This document shows positions 1 to 7,764 of a stretch of DNA of 64,000 nt, piece by piece (position 1 is the first letter of the stretch; the number at the start of each line of letters is the position of its first letter). The stretch is from Endoryza sp044226045 (GTDB lineage Bacteria; Bacteroidota; Bacteroidia; Chitinophagales; Chitinophagaceae). The position numbers and the translations under genes are program-made. Location of the stretch: positions 18,106-82,105 of the forward strand of contig JBGAHR010000015.1 of the NCBI GenBank assembly GCA_044226045.1, read 5' to 3'. A model generated the notes under the pieces. The model was not told the origin of the DNA. It did no database searches and saw only the letters and a program-made list of their open reading frames with translations.

Positions 1-225
1 GAAAACTTTGTTGCGGCCGTTCGTTCGCGCAAAGCGGAAGACCTGAACTGTCCAATACAGACAGGAGCACATATTGCCACCGTTTGCCAGTTGGGTAATA
101 TCGCTTTCCGTACCCAGCAAAAGCTCGTTTGGGATAAAGCCAAAGAAAGGTTTACCGACGAAGCCGTTAATAAGAAGTATTTCGGCAAGGAATACCATAA
201 TGGGTATAAACTTCCCAAAATCTGA
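1..225 (+). CDS. Gfo/Idh/MocA-family oxidoreductase, C-terminal end (partial)
   Basis: Only the last 74 codons are inside the window, read in frame 1 and ending at TGA 223-225. The translation contains NFVAAVRSRK near its start and QTGAHIATVCQLGNIAFRT, which is the usual C-terminal helix region of the large secreted or cytoplasmic Gfo/Idh/MocA sugar dehydrogenases common in Bacteroidota. The family uses NAD(P) to oxidise or reduce sugars and related compounds; the nucleotide-binding domain lies outside the window, so substrate and cofactor cannot be judged. A strong terminator follows 23 nt after the stop. Confidence 0.75.
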   Translation, partial: ENFVAAVRSRKAEDLNCPIQTGAHIATVCQLGNIAFRTQQKLVWDKAKERFTDEAVNKKYFGKEYHNGYKLPKI

Positions 226-248
226 TAAACCGAATACAGTTATAAGAA

Positions 249-276
249 CCCCGCCCGCTAATGGCGGGGTTTTTTA
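249..276 (+). terminator. Rho-independent terminator after the oxidoreductase
   Basis: Perfect 7-bp stem CCCCGCC (249-255) / GGCGGGG (263-269) with a 7-nt loop, followed by a run of T at 270-275. It lies just after the oxidoreductase stop and ends that transcript. Confidence 0.93.
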
Positions 277-382
277 TTGAAACCCGTTGTGGCTAAAAGG
301 CTACGATAAGCGATTCCATGAAACGGCTTGCATTGGTTTTGTTTGCGAATCAATCAACTAGTATGGTCGTCATCTTAATACT

Positions 383-553
383 CTATAGCCAGATATCGAC
401 CCTGGTAACATTTTTGAGGCGGTTCTTTACCATAGATCCCCGCATGAACCGGATGTAAGTACAGGCATGGGGGTTATATTTAATGGCTGCTTTTGCCAAT
501 GAACAATGGATGGATCTTTCAACTATGGAATCAATGATTACCGGCATCATTAG
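383..553 (-). pseudogene. Possible remnant of an IS110-type transposase C-terminus
   Basis: A 56-codon open frame on the minus strand, bounded by stops at 383-385 and 554-556, reads SLAKAAIKYNP followed by a basic stretch ending RLKNVTRVDIWL. The AKAAIKYNP block resembles the C-terminal Transposase_20 part of IS110-type enzymes, where a similar AxxAxxxNP block precedes a Lys/Arg-rich helix. There is no catalytic domain, no inverted repeat and no good start codon, so at most this is a scar of an old insertion. The call rests on one short motif and may be chance. Confidence 0.25.
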
Positions 554-625
554 CTATTCACATTTATACGCTTTATCGTTAATAAAAAAAACAAGCTATT
601 AACGCAATAGAATACTTTATATAGC

Positions 626-633
626 TATCTTTA
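626..633 (+). promoter_or_regulatory. Candidate -7 box for the SET/ATP-grasp genes
   Basis: TATCTTTA matches the Bacteroidota -7 consensus TAnnTTTG at all but the last base and lies 27 nt before the ATG at 661 in an AT-rich stretch. No clear -33 TTTG at the right spacing was seen. Confidence 0.4.
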
Positions 634-660
634 AATTATACACCCATTAATATTCTCACA

Positions 661-1173
661 ATGTCAGCAACTAACTCAATTACCCCAACCAGACAGGTTG
701 TATTCAGCACTGCTTTTGCGGAAGTTTTGCGCAACCCTGAAAATGGCCAACAGCAATTGAACTCCTTGCGTTCCTTTCAGCCCGGTGAAGTGATTTGCAG
801 TTTCCATGCAGGAGAAACAACATCCACTCCTACTTATCTGACGGTACAGACGGGAATAGACCGGCATATCACGCTTCGCCCGGAGTTCTTACAGTACATC
901 AATCATGGTTGTGATCCGAATGTTTTCTTCGACACAACATTGATGCAGCTGGTTTGTCTTAAACCCGTAGAAGCCGGTGAAGAATTTACTTTCTTCTATC
1001 CGTCTACAGAATGGGACATGGCCCAGCCTTTTGTTTGCCAGTGTCAATCGGCCAATTGCCTGCAATTGATACAGGGCGCCAGGTATCTTTCAACAGAAAC
1101 AATCGAACAATACCGGTTTACTGATTTTATTTTATCCCAGCTTCACCGGAAAGCCCAACCTGAAAGCGTCTGA
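661..1173 (+). CDS. Stand-alone SET-domain protein (predicted lysine methyltransferase)
   Basis: A 170-aa cytoplasmic protein with the catalytic half of a SET domain, the fold that moves a methyl group from S-adenosylmethionine to lysine side chains. NHGCDPN at residues 81-87 matches the SET motif NHxCxPN. GEEFTFFY at 106-113 matches GEELTxxY with the catalytic tyrosine. C126, C128 and C133 form the CxCx4C post-SET zinc motif. The N-terminal half is divergent from typical SET strands. The stop is 5 nt before the next gene, an ATP-grasp ligase, so the two are almost certainly one transcript. The second gene downstream is an ATP-grasp fused to another SET domain, which argues that the two activities work together. 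The methylated substrate is unknown. Confidence 0.85.
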   Translation: MSATNSITPTRQVVFSTAFAEVLRNPENGQQQLNSLRSFQPGEVICSFHAGETTSTPTYLTVQTGIDRHITLRPEFLQYINHGCDPNVFFDTTLMQLVCLKPVEAGEEFTFFYPSTEWDMAQPFVCQCQSANCLQLIQGARYLSTETIEQYRFTDFILSQLHRKAQPESV

Positions 1174-1178
1174 TTTGC

Positions 1179-2276
1179 ATGAGCCCTTCTGCTATTGATC
1201 CGTTTCGTTCTTATAAGATGTGGGTGTTGGTACCACAGCTGGAAACTGACGACCCAAACCTTCAGTACTACTACGATTTCACGCAAAGCCTTAAAGAATA
1301 CACACAGGTCTTCGAAGAATTAAAGGCAGAATGGCAATGGCAACCGGTTACCATCAATAATTTCTCCCAAACGATTGCTGATATAAAAGAACAATCCAAC
1401 GGCCATCTTCCGTTGGTCATCAACCTGTGTGATGGAGATGAGATAAACGGAACGCCCGGCGTATCTGTTATTCATGAACTCGAACGTCAGCAACTGGCCT
1501 ATACCGGTTCAGACGCCCATTTCTACACCATCACCACCTCCAAGATTCCAATGAAGGAAGCTTTTGATAAAGCATCTGTGCCAACACCGGCATGGGCGGT
1601 TATCAATGGCGATGAAGAAGATACAAAGGCCATCTGTCAGTCCATCGGAACACCCCTGATCATTAAACCGGCCATCTCGGGTGGCAGCATGGGAGTATCC
1701 GTAAAAAATGTGGTTCATTCCGAGACCGAATTACTCAACCGCATCCGGGAACTCAACAATGGATATCGCGGATGGCAGCTGACCACCGGAGGACTACTTG
1801 CCGAATCATTTGTGAAAGGCCCCGAGTTTACTTCTCTCATCGTCGGCAACTCCGATCAACCCGATCAATGCATCGTGTATGAACCCGTGGAAAGAGTATT
1901 CCACGATTCTCTCCCCGAAACCGAGAAGTTTCTTTCTTTCGATCGCTTATGGGAGATCTATGAAGATGAATCTCCTATGCCCAACAACGAGAACTTTTAT
2001 AACTATATACCCGTTAAAGAGCCCCTGGCGCAGGCAATCAAGGACATCAGCCTGAAAGCCTATTGCGCGGTGGGAGGAAAAGGTTATGGCCGGCTCGATA
2101 TCCGGATGGATACCGCCACCGGCGACCTGTATGTACTCGAAGTGAATGCCCAATGTGGATTGAGCGAAGACGAAGACTATACATCCATCGGCGCCATTCT
2201 AAGAGTATCAGACAAGTCCTTTACTCAGCTGGTATCAGAAATTATAAAAGAAGCATTAACCAAAAGAACGGCCTGA
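1179..2276 (+). CDS. D-Ala-D-Ala ligase-like ATP-grasp protein
   Basis: A 365-aa ATP-grasp enzyme related to Ddl and carboxylate-amine ligases, predicted to join a carboxylate to an amine through an acyl phosphate. Visible motifs are the ATP-binding glycine-rich loop IIKPAISGGSMGVSV (161-175), GRLDIRMD (304-311) and the magnesium-binding YVLEVNAQCG (318-327, with Glu and Asn of the ExN motif). The N-terminal domain carries INLCDGDE (81-88) where Ddl enzymes have a glycine-rich substrate loop. It is longer than Ddl (about 306-370 aa) only slightly, but lies far from cell-wall genes and next to SET genes, so a role in peptidoglycan is unlikely. The ATG at 1179 is 5 nt after the SET stop; no signal peptide. 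Substrates are unknown; a peptide or protein target is inferred from the SET partners. Confidence 0.85.
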   Translation: MSPSAIDPFRSYKMWVLVPQLETDDPNLQYYYDFTQSLKEYTQVFEELKAEWQWQPVTINNFSQTIADIKEQSNGHLPLVINLCDGDEINGTPGVSVIHELERQQLAYTGSDAHFYTITTSKIPMKEAFDKASVPTPAWAVINGDEEDTKAICQSIGTPLIIKPAISGGSMGVSVKNVVHSETELLNRIRELNNGYRGWQLTTGGLLAESFVKGPEFTSLIVGNSDQPDQCIVYEPVERVFHDSLPETEKFLSFDRLWEIYEDESPMPNNENFYNYIPVKEPLAQAIKDISLKAYCAVGGKGYGRLDIRMDTATGDLYVLEVNAQCGLSEDEDYTSIGAILRVSDKSFTQLVSEIIKEALTKRTA

Positions 2277-2322
2277 TTGCTTTTATTAATAAGATTATTC
2301 TTTTATATTTATATATATAGTA

Positions 2323-2330
2323 TAGGTTTG
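2323..2330 (+). promoter_or_regulatory. Candidate -7 box for the ATP-grasp-SET fusion gene
   Basis: TAGGTTTG is a full match to TAnnTTTG, 38 nt before the ATG at 2369, in a T/A-rich stretch with TTTTA about 18 nt upstream as a poor -33. It suggests that the fusion gene can be transcribed separately from the two genes before it. Confidence 0.5.
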
Positions 2331-2368
2331 CTTTCTATTAACCCATTATATCATTACGAACCTTCTTT

Positions 2369-3805
2369 ATGAAAGTTTGCGTCCTTCAACCCGATTACTC
2401 AACAACCGGCGTAGATTATAAAAACTACGATCCTCCCCGCGACCTCGCAAGACTTCTTCCCGATGATACCGTGGATCATGTCTTCCTGAATAAACTGACA
2501 ACCTATCGCCAGTTGAAAGAATTGGGGAAAAAGGGTTATGATATTTTTGTCAACCTCTGCGAGGGCTACCTCGAATGGGAAGTCCCGTCGATAGACGTCA
2601 TACACAGTCTTGAGTTGTTAAACCTTCCTCATACCGGACCCTCCTCTAAATTGTATGATCCCACCAAGGAGCTGATGAAATATGTGGCGTATTGCGAAGG
2701 AGTACCGACTCCTCAATTTGTATTGGTGGAAAGTCTCGAAGATGTGGAAGATGCCTGCAAACACCTGGCATTCCCGCTTTTCGTAAAACCGGCCAAAGCG
2801 GGAGACAGCCTGGGAGTGGATGAACGTTCAATGGTTCAAAACAAAGAAGAACTGGTCGCCAAAGTAAAGGAGATCATAGATGAATACGGTCCGTTGCTGG
2901 TAGAAGAATACATTGCCGGTCGTGAGTTCACCGTGCTCGTAGCCGCTAATGCCAGGCCGGAAAAAAGTTGTACTGTATTCAAGCCGGTTGAATATGTATT
3001 TCCCGAAGGACGCAGTTTCAAGACCTATGCGCTGAAAACTTCCGAGCTCCACCCCGACTGCAATTTCCCTTGCAACGATAAAAAACTCGAACGACAACTT
3101 AAGAAAGCTGCAGAAAGAATCTTTCACGGCTTTGGCGGTGTTGGATATGCGCGGCTCGATTTCAGGGTCAACGAAAAAGGAAAGATTTTCTTCCTGGAAA
3201 TCAACTTTACCTGCTCTGTATTTTATACAGACGGATATGAAGGATCTGCCGATTTCATTCTCAAATTCGATGAAATGGGTCAGGCAGGTTTCCTGAAGCA
3301 TATTATGGCAGAGGGCATTGCCCGTCACCAGCGCAAGCAGAAGAAATTTGTAGTAAAAGGAAACTCGATTGCCGGTTACGGCATTTATGCCAAACAGCCG
3401 ATTAGAAAAGGGGAAGTGGTGTTTTCCGGAGAAGAAAGATCCCAGCGACTGGCCACCCGTCGTTTTGTTGAAAAAAACTGGAACGAAGACGAAAAAGAAG
3501 TATTCCGCAGATATGCCTATCCCGTCAGTAATGAAGTTTTCCTGTTATGGGATGATGATCCATCCGGATGGGCTCCCCAAAATCATAGCTGCAATCCCAA
3601 TACGGTATGCGATGGATTGAATGTCGTAGCTCTTCGTAATATCAAGAAAGGAGAAGAGTTGACACTAGATTATGCGGTATTCCTCGATGAACACATGGAA
3701 TCCTTTGTTTGTCGATGCGGCGCCAGCAATTGCCGCGGATTGATTACGGGCACACCTGCAAATTCGGTAACCGAGCGGGAGGTGAAAGTTCGCACAATCC
3801 GGTAA
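2369..3805 (+). CDS. ATP-grasp ligase fused to a SET domain
   Basis: A 478-aa two-domain protein. Residues 1-320 are a Ddl-like ATP-grasp: FVKPAKAGDSLGVD (138-151), LLVEEYIAGREFTV (176-189), ARLDFR (261-266) and the metal-binding FFLEINFTCS (274-283). Residues 326-478 are a complete SET domain: GNSIAGYGIYAKQPIRKGEV (331-350) is the N-terminal GxGxxA-type SET strand, NHSCNPN (405-411) and GEELTLDY (428-435) form the active site, and C448, C450 and C455 are the post-SET zinc cysteines. The SET part keeps all motifs, so both halves look active. The fusion ties carboxylate-amine ligation to lysine methylation in one polypeptide, and the separate SET and ATP-grasp genes upstream repeat the pair. 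No signal peptide; substrate unknown. Confidence 0.88.
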   Translation: MKVCVLQPDYSTTGVDYKNYDPPRDLARLLPDDTVDHVFLNKLTTYRQLKELGKKGYDIFVNLCEGYLEWEVPSIDVIHSLELLNLPHTGPSSKLYDPTKELMKYVAYCEGVPTPQFVLVESLEDVEDACKHLAFPLFVKPAKAGDSLGVDERSMVQNKEELVAKVKEIIDEYGPLLVEEYIAGREFTVLVAANARPEKSCTVFKPVEYVFPEGRSFKTYALKTSELHPDCNFPCNDKKLERQLKKAAERIFHGFGGVGYARLDFRVNEKGKIFFLEINFTCSVFYTDGYEGSADFILKFDEMGQAGFLKHIMAEGIARHQRKQKKFVVKGNSIAGYGIYAKQPIRKGEVVFSGEERSQRLATRRFVEKNWNEDEKEVFRRYAYPVSNEVFLLWDDDPSGWAPQNHSCNPNTVCDGLNVVALRNIKKGEELTLDYAVFLDEHMESFVCRCGASNCRGLITGTPANSVTEREVKVRTIR

Positions 3806-3814
3806 TCTAACAGA

Positions 3815-4450
3815 CTACATCATATACAGCGCTGTAAATACCAATGCATGGGCAGTAAATAACCCCGCTGCCAGCAGGTATGGTCTCGATTTTTGTATCC
3901 GCCCGTCATAGACTATCAATATCAGCAAAATTGCCAGGGTGATGCCGTACTGAATGTATTGCGTTGCCTGGAAAGAAAGATCCAGCCATACAGGTCCAAT
4001 GCGGCCAATCGTTGGCCCCAACAAAACCAGGGTCGATGAAATCATATACCGCATGTGGTTGGCTATATTCTTTTTATTCCTGATAGCCAGCACATACAAG
4101 GTTAACATCACCAGTGAATCGGCCAGTGGAAAGAACAGGTCTTTTGCGTGATCACTCTGTATCAGGATAATTTCCCTCGGTAAAAAAGACAGGAAGAATA
4201 AAGGAAAAACCAGGTAGGACAACTTTCCAATCGTTCGATGCCAACTGTATTTTCGATTGGCGATCAATAATGGCTGAACAATCAGCATCAACACCCATAA
4301 AATCGCCAGGCTCGCATGAATATGATCGAAGTATTTTATTCTGTCTGCGAATTGAGGAAAGTGCTGGAAATAAGATCTATAGAATGCCAGGAAAACGAGT
4401 GGAAACAACAGCAGCATAAAGTAGCCCAAAAGGCTGTATTTTCTTTCCAT
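3815..4450 (-). CDS. Polytopic membrane protein, histidine-containing (DUF2306-like)
   Basis: A 211-aa inner-membrane protein with about seven hydrophobic segments (roughly 8-24, 47-63, 77-90, 105-122, 134-150, 166-181, 191-209). Histidines H43 and H45 in HIHAS, H71 in WHRTIGKLSY and H132 in NHMRYM sit at the ends of helices, a layout that resembles DUF2306 or haem-binding b-type cytochrome families. I do not recognise a specific function. It is convergent with the ATP-grasp-SET gene (9-nt gap) and divergent from the next gene, so it is probably a single transcription unit. Confidence 0.6.
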   Translation of the reverse strand: MERKYSLLGYFMLLLFPLVFLAFYRSYFQHFPQFADRIKYFDHIHASLAILWVLMLIVQPLLIANRKYSWHRTIGKLSYLVFPLFFLSFLPREIILIQSDHAKDLFFPLADSLVMLTLYVLAIRNKKNIANHMRYMISSTLVLLGPTIGRIGPVWLDLSFQATQYIQYGITLAILLILIVYDGRIQKSRPYLLAAGLFTAHALVFTALYMM

Positions 4451-4636
4451 ATAGCAGGGGTTCTTGTCAGAAAGGTAGACTTAATTCTTCTACTTACCAG
4501 CCTTGCCTCCAGACAGCCCATAAATACAGACCGCTGTCCATCGGCAATGGCTAAATCGATTCCGTTACCGACTCATTTTCGGGTTCATGGCAAGGAGTGG
4601 TTTATTAGATTACTAAACTCAACCAAACTCTCTGCA

Positions 4637-5128
4637 ATGAAAAAGATTTACCTATTGCTGGTCAGTCTGTTAATCCTTGGTGCTTGTCCAGCCAGCGCAC
4701 AAAAAATACTCCTGAAAATAGCCTCTGTTACTGCAGCCGCCGGAGAAGAGGTAAAAGCTGCAGAATTGAGAGCAGATGGAAGTATCAGTTGGTCGGGGGG
4801 TGGAGCGGCTGTCGGGAAGGTAAGCGTCAAAGATTTTCTTATCAAAAAACAGAATGGGACCTCCTCGAACGATCTGTTCAAGAAATTGCTGATGGGAACT
4901 GCTATTCCTACAGTTATATTGGAATATTATGATGCATCCAACACACTTTACTTTACCATTACCCTGAAAACAGTTTTTGTTACCAACTTTTATTGGCTGA
5001 GTCCCGAATGCCCGACCTGCCTGAAACTCGAACACCAGGTCGCTTTCGCACCCAAACAAATTGAAACCTACGACGTAGCCACAGGAGTGACCGTTCGATA
5101 TGATCTTTCAACCTATTCGACTTATTGA
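4637..5128 (+). CDS. Secreted Hcp-like protein
   Basis: A 163-aa exported protein. The ATG at 4637 is chosen because it begins a clean signal peptide (KK, hydrophobic 5-15, cleavage near residue 22); LGAC at 14-17 could also act as a lipobox. The mature part follows the pattern of Hcp, the beta-barrel ring protein of type VI secretion: SNDLFKKLLMGTAI, then PTVILEYYD, TLYFTITLKTVFVTNFYW and HQVAFAPKQIETYD. Classical Hcp is cytoplasmic and about 160-170 aa; a signal peptide is odd. No T6SS genes are in the window. It is followed 2 nt later by another small exported protein, so the two form an operon. Function is unknown and the family call is from pattern only. Confidence 0.55.
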   Translation: MKKIYLLLVSLLILGACPASAQKILLKIASVTAAAGEEVKAAELRADGSISWSGGGAAVGKVSVKDFLIKKQNGTSSNDLFKKLLMGTAIPTVILEYYDASNTLYFTITLKTVFVTNFYWLSPECPTCLKLEHQVAFAPKQIETYDVATGVTVRYDLSTYSTY

Positions 5129-5130
5129 AG

Positions 5131-5532
5131 ATGAAATTCTTTTTGGCCATATTGTTCTGTAGTTGTTCTGTTTCAGCCTTTTCACAAATTGGCATTTCCA
5201 ATCCCGGCAGCGTTGTGTTGGCAAAAGACAGTTTTTCTACCAAACAAATTGGTAAAGCCAACACCACCCGATGTCCGCTACCGGGAACCTGCCAGTCGAA
5301 TTGCGTGGTGTATACTTTTATCGGAACCGGCAACTGGAGTATTGAAGGAAACTGGGAGGGGGGCTTTATGCCCCCTGCCACCCTGAGTGGTTGCGTTCAG
5401 ATCATCATCAACCCCAAAGACAATACGGAATGCCTGATGAATATTCCCCTTCAACAAATACCGTCCGGAGCCAGCATTGTTGTAGCTGCTGGTAAAAAGT
5501 TTCGGATTCCGGGCAAACTTATACAACAGTGA
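5131..5532 (+). CDS. Small secreted protein with a Trp/Asn surface-repeat motif
   Basis: A 133-aa protein with an N-terminal signal peptide (MKFFLAILFCSCSVSAFSQ). ATG 5131 is preferred over the TTG at 5125, which would overlap the previous stop. The mature part contains GTGNWSIEGNWEGGFMPPA and VQIIINP, the GxxWxxxxNWxxxxxP pattern seen in surface and adhesin-like beta-solenoid segments of Bacteroidota. Four cysteines (CPLPGTC, SNC) could form disulfides. It sits directly behind the Hcp-like gene. No specific function can be given. Confidence 0.6.
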   Translation: MKFFLAILFCSCSVSAFSQIGISNPGSVVLAKDSFSTKQIGKANTTRCPLPGTCQSNCVVYTFIGTGNWSIEGNWEGGFMPPATLSGCVQIIINPKDNTECLMNIPLQQIPSGASIVVAAGKKFRIPGKLIQQ

Positions 5533-5571
5533 AAATGCCGGCTAATGCCCCAAAAATGATTAAGATTGCGT

Positions 5572-6801
5572 ATGAAGATTGCCATTCTGACAATGGGAAC
5601 CCGGGGAGATGTTCAGCCCTACGCTGTGTTGGGACAGGCCCTTCAAAAAAGAGGGCACCATGTGTGTTTGTCAACATCAAAGAACTTTGAATCGCTCGTT
5701 AAATCGTATGACATCGACTTCTTACCAGTAGAAGCAGATTTTCAGGAAGTATTAAATTCCGAGGAAGGAAAGAAACTTTTAAAGGCCAATCCACTCGCCA
5801 TAAAAAGAAACCTCAAGACTTTTATCTATCCGCTCATGAAAAGCTCTTTGGCCATCTTTTATTCTTTGGCAAGAGAATCGGATATCGTACTATATCATGT
5901 AAAAACACTCGCAGACTCCTTTGCCGACCAGTTTCCCGAAAGAATGATCCGGGCCTCGGTTCTCCCCATTATAGAGCCTACAAGCGAATTTGCAAATCCG
6001 GCATTCAGTGGGCTGCCGATACCCGGAATCCTGAACCGGCTAACGTACAAGCTGTCGAATCTGAGTATTCGACTCTTATCAACGCCCATCGGTGAATTCA
6101 GGAGAGCACAGCAGTTACCGAAAAAATTTAAAGTTCCTGTTGTTAGAAATATTTATGGGATCAGCCCACACTTTCTTCCGATCCCGCGAGACTATTCTGC
6201 TCAGTCGAAATTTTCCGGGTTCTGGTTTGGAACCTCCCTTGAAGAAATTCCGGAAGATCTTTTACAATTTATCAACTCGGGAGAACCTCCCTTGCTTTTA
6301 ACTTTTGGCAGTATGCCGTTTAAGGGAAAATTCAATTTACTGGCAGCCATTACCCGGATGACAGAAAAGTTCAATATCAGAATGATTGTCGTGAAAGGCT
6401 GGGGCCTCGAGCAAATTGAACAGCTTCAACATCACCCGAAAATAAAAGTAATTAAGTCTGCCCCCTATGAGAAATTATTCCCCCTCACCAAAGCAATCAT
6501 ACATCACGGAGGCATTGGTACTACTTCAGAGTGCCTGAGAGCGGGGAAGCCATTTATGATTTGTCCTGTTCTTTACCCTATTGGCGACCAACAATTTTGG
6601 GGAATGCAGGGATATAAAATGGGGCTTGCGGTTAAACCTGTACCGCTAAATAAAATGACCGAAGAAAAGTTTTTGAAAAGCATAGAAGAGTTAATAAGCA
6701 ATGACGTTCTTTACAAGAACGCTTTATCCATGAAAAAGCAAATTGATCAGGAGAATGGACTACTGGATACCCTGGCTGAAATCGAGAAGATGTTGAGTTA
6801 G
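5572..6801 (+). CDS. GT1-family glycosyltransferase (UDP-glucosyltransferase-like)
   Basis: A 409-aa GT-B fold enzyme. The N-terminus MKIAILTMGTRGDVQPYAVL is the signature of sterol or macrolide glucosyltransferases, and HHGGIGTTSECLRAGKPFMI (about 311-330) followed by PIGDQQFWG is the donor-binding plant-secondary-product-type box. It probably transfers glucose from a nucleotide sugar to a lipid or small hydrophobic acceptor at the cytoplasmic face of the membrane. ATG 5572 is preferred over an upstream TTG. It may be co-transcribed with the preceding small secreted gene (39-nt gap). The acceptor is not predictable. Confidence 0.88.
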   Translation: MKIAILTMGTRGDVQPYAVLGQALQKRGHHVCLSTSKNFESLVKSYDIDFLPVEADFQEVLNSEEGKKLLKANPLAIKRNLKTFIYPLMKSSLAIFYSLARESDIVLYHVKTLADSFADQFPERMIRASVLPIIEPTSEFANPAFSGLPIPGILNRLTYKLSNLSIRLLSTPIGEFRRAQQLPKKFKVPVVRNIYGISPHFLPIPRDYSAQSKFSGFWFGTSLEEIPEDLLQFINSGEPPLLLTFGSMPFKGKFNLLAAITRMTEKFNIRMIVVKGWGLEQIEQLQHHPKIKVIKSAPYEKLFPLTKAIIHHGGIGTTSECLRAGKPFMICPVLYPIGDQQFWGMQGYKMGLAVKPVPLNKMTEEKFLKSIEELISNDVLYKNALSMKKQIDQENGLLDTLAEIEKMLS

Positions 6802-6822
6802 GCAATACGACTGTACGCAAAT

Positions 6823-7266
6823 TTACATTAGTGAATCACCGTTGTCCGCGTTTTCCCCGGGCAATCTTTGTTGGTGAATCTTCGGATCATTCATAAGATT
6901 TGCTTTTCTGACTACAATCAGCTTGTCGTTTTCCAGTTCAGCCAGCCCGAACTCATAACAATACCGGAAGATCGTTTCATGGGCATTTATACGCGTATGT
7001 GTATAATAGTCGAAACAAAACCCTGATAACAGCAGTTGCTGGCGGCTCACTCTCGTAACGGGTTTGTTTGGAGTAAAAAGACTTTCTAAAATTCTCCTGT
7101 TCTTTAGTAGCAGTCTGTTAATTCGCCTCACCGTATTGCTTTTGTTTGCCTGTTGCAGGTTGTTATAGGCATTGCGGCAAAGATCATTACAATACTTCTT
7201 GTCCTTTCTTCCCCGGATGAGATCTCCGCAATGCAAACAATATTTTACTGTCTCTTTATTTATCAT
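6823..7266 (-). CDS. Zinc-ribbon conserved protein of Bacteroidota
   Basis: A 147-aa cytoplasmic protein beginning with a four-cysteine zinc-binding knuckle: C10, C13, C26 and C30 in CLHCGDLIRGRKDKKYCNDLC. The rest is basic and helical, with LLSGFCFDYYTH and YCYEFGLAEL blocks typical of a family widespread in Bacteroidota with no known role. ATG 7266 is chosen because the 29 residues before it in the longer frame lack conservation-like character. It is divergent from the SSB gene, and a link to nucleic acids is only suggested by the zinc ribbon. Confidence 0.7.
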   Translation of the reverse strand: MINKETVKYCLHCGDLIRGRKDKKYCNDLCRNAYNNLQQANKSNTVRRINRLLLKNRRILESLFTPNKPVTRVSRQQLLLSGFCFDYYTHTRINAHETIFRYCYEFGLAELENDKLIVVRKANLMNDPKIHQQRLPGENADNGDSLM

Positions 7267-7394
7267 TGTCTTTAATTCGATCCGCAAAATAGGCTGCCTG
7301 GCTTCAGCTTCAAACGTTTTTATCCATGTAGAAATGGTTATTTCTCGTTTCAATGCCCACTACCTCCTCATCTTTACAGAGAAAATCAATTTAT

Positions 7395-7760
7395 ATGCAA
7401 TCACTAAAAAACAAGGTTCAATTAATTGGAAATGTGGGCAGTGATCCGAAGGTCAGAAAAACGGAGTCGGGGAGAAAATGGGCGCGTTTCAGCGTGGCAA
7501 CAAGCGAGACCTATAGAAATACCCGCGGTGAAAAAATTACGGAAACCCAATGGCATCAGCTTATGGCCTGGGGTAAAAATGCAGAGATCGCCGAGGAGCA
7601 TTTTCGTAAAGGAAGCCAGCTGGCTGTTGAAGGAAAATTGATCAACAGGAGTTACCTGGATCGACAGGGCAATAAAAAATACGTGACTGAAGTATTGGTT
7701 GCAGAAATGCTGTTGCTCTCCGATCCTTGGGAAGAGTATTTTACTCAATGGAATCAGTAA
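7395..7760 (+). CDS. ssb: Single-stranded DNA-binding protein
   Basis: A 121-aa OB-fold protein: KNKVQLIGNVGSDPKVR at the start, RFSVATSETY, TQWHQLMAWGKNAEIAEEH and VEGKLINRSYLD are the standard SSB strands. It coats single-stranded DNA in replication and repair. It is shorter than the main SSB (150-180 aa) and lacks the acidic DDDIPF-type tail; it ends EEYFTQWNQ. It is therefore probably a secondary SSB rather than the replication SSB. ATG 7395 gives the canonical N-terminus; the longer frame adds 14 unrelated residues. Confidence 0.9.
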   Translation: MQSLKNKVQLIGNVGSDPKVRKTESGRKWARFSVATSETYRNTRGEKITETQWHQLMAWGKNAEIAEEHFRKGSQLAVEGKLINRSYLDRQGNKKYVTEVLVAEMLLLSDPWEEYFTQWNQ

Positions 7761-7764
7761 AAAG

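Larger units (their letters stand above)
277..660. other. Gene-poor intergenic stretch
   Basis: No intact gene of convincing quality is visible in these 384 bases. They hold a possible decayed transposase fragment on the minus strand (383-553, listed separately) and, at the right end, an AT-rich stretch with the promoter-like box of the SET gene. Confidence 0.6.

Noticed and set aside
2063..2320. 85-aa ORF overlapping the ATP-grasp gene end
   Set aside because: Frame shadow of the ATP-grasp gene with a late extension into the intergenic gap; a peptide substrate was considered but nothing supports it.
4316..4636. Long N-terminal extension of the Hcp-like gene
   Set aside because: It overlaps the divergent membrane-protein gene and would hide the signal peptide.
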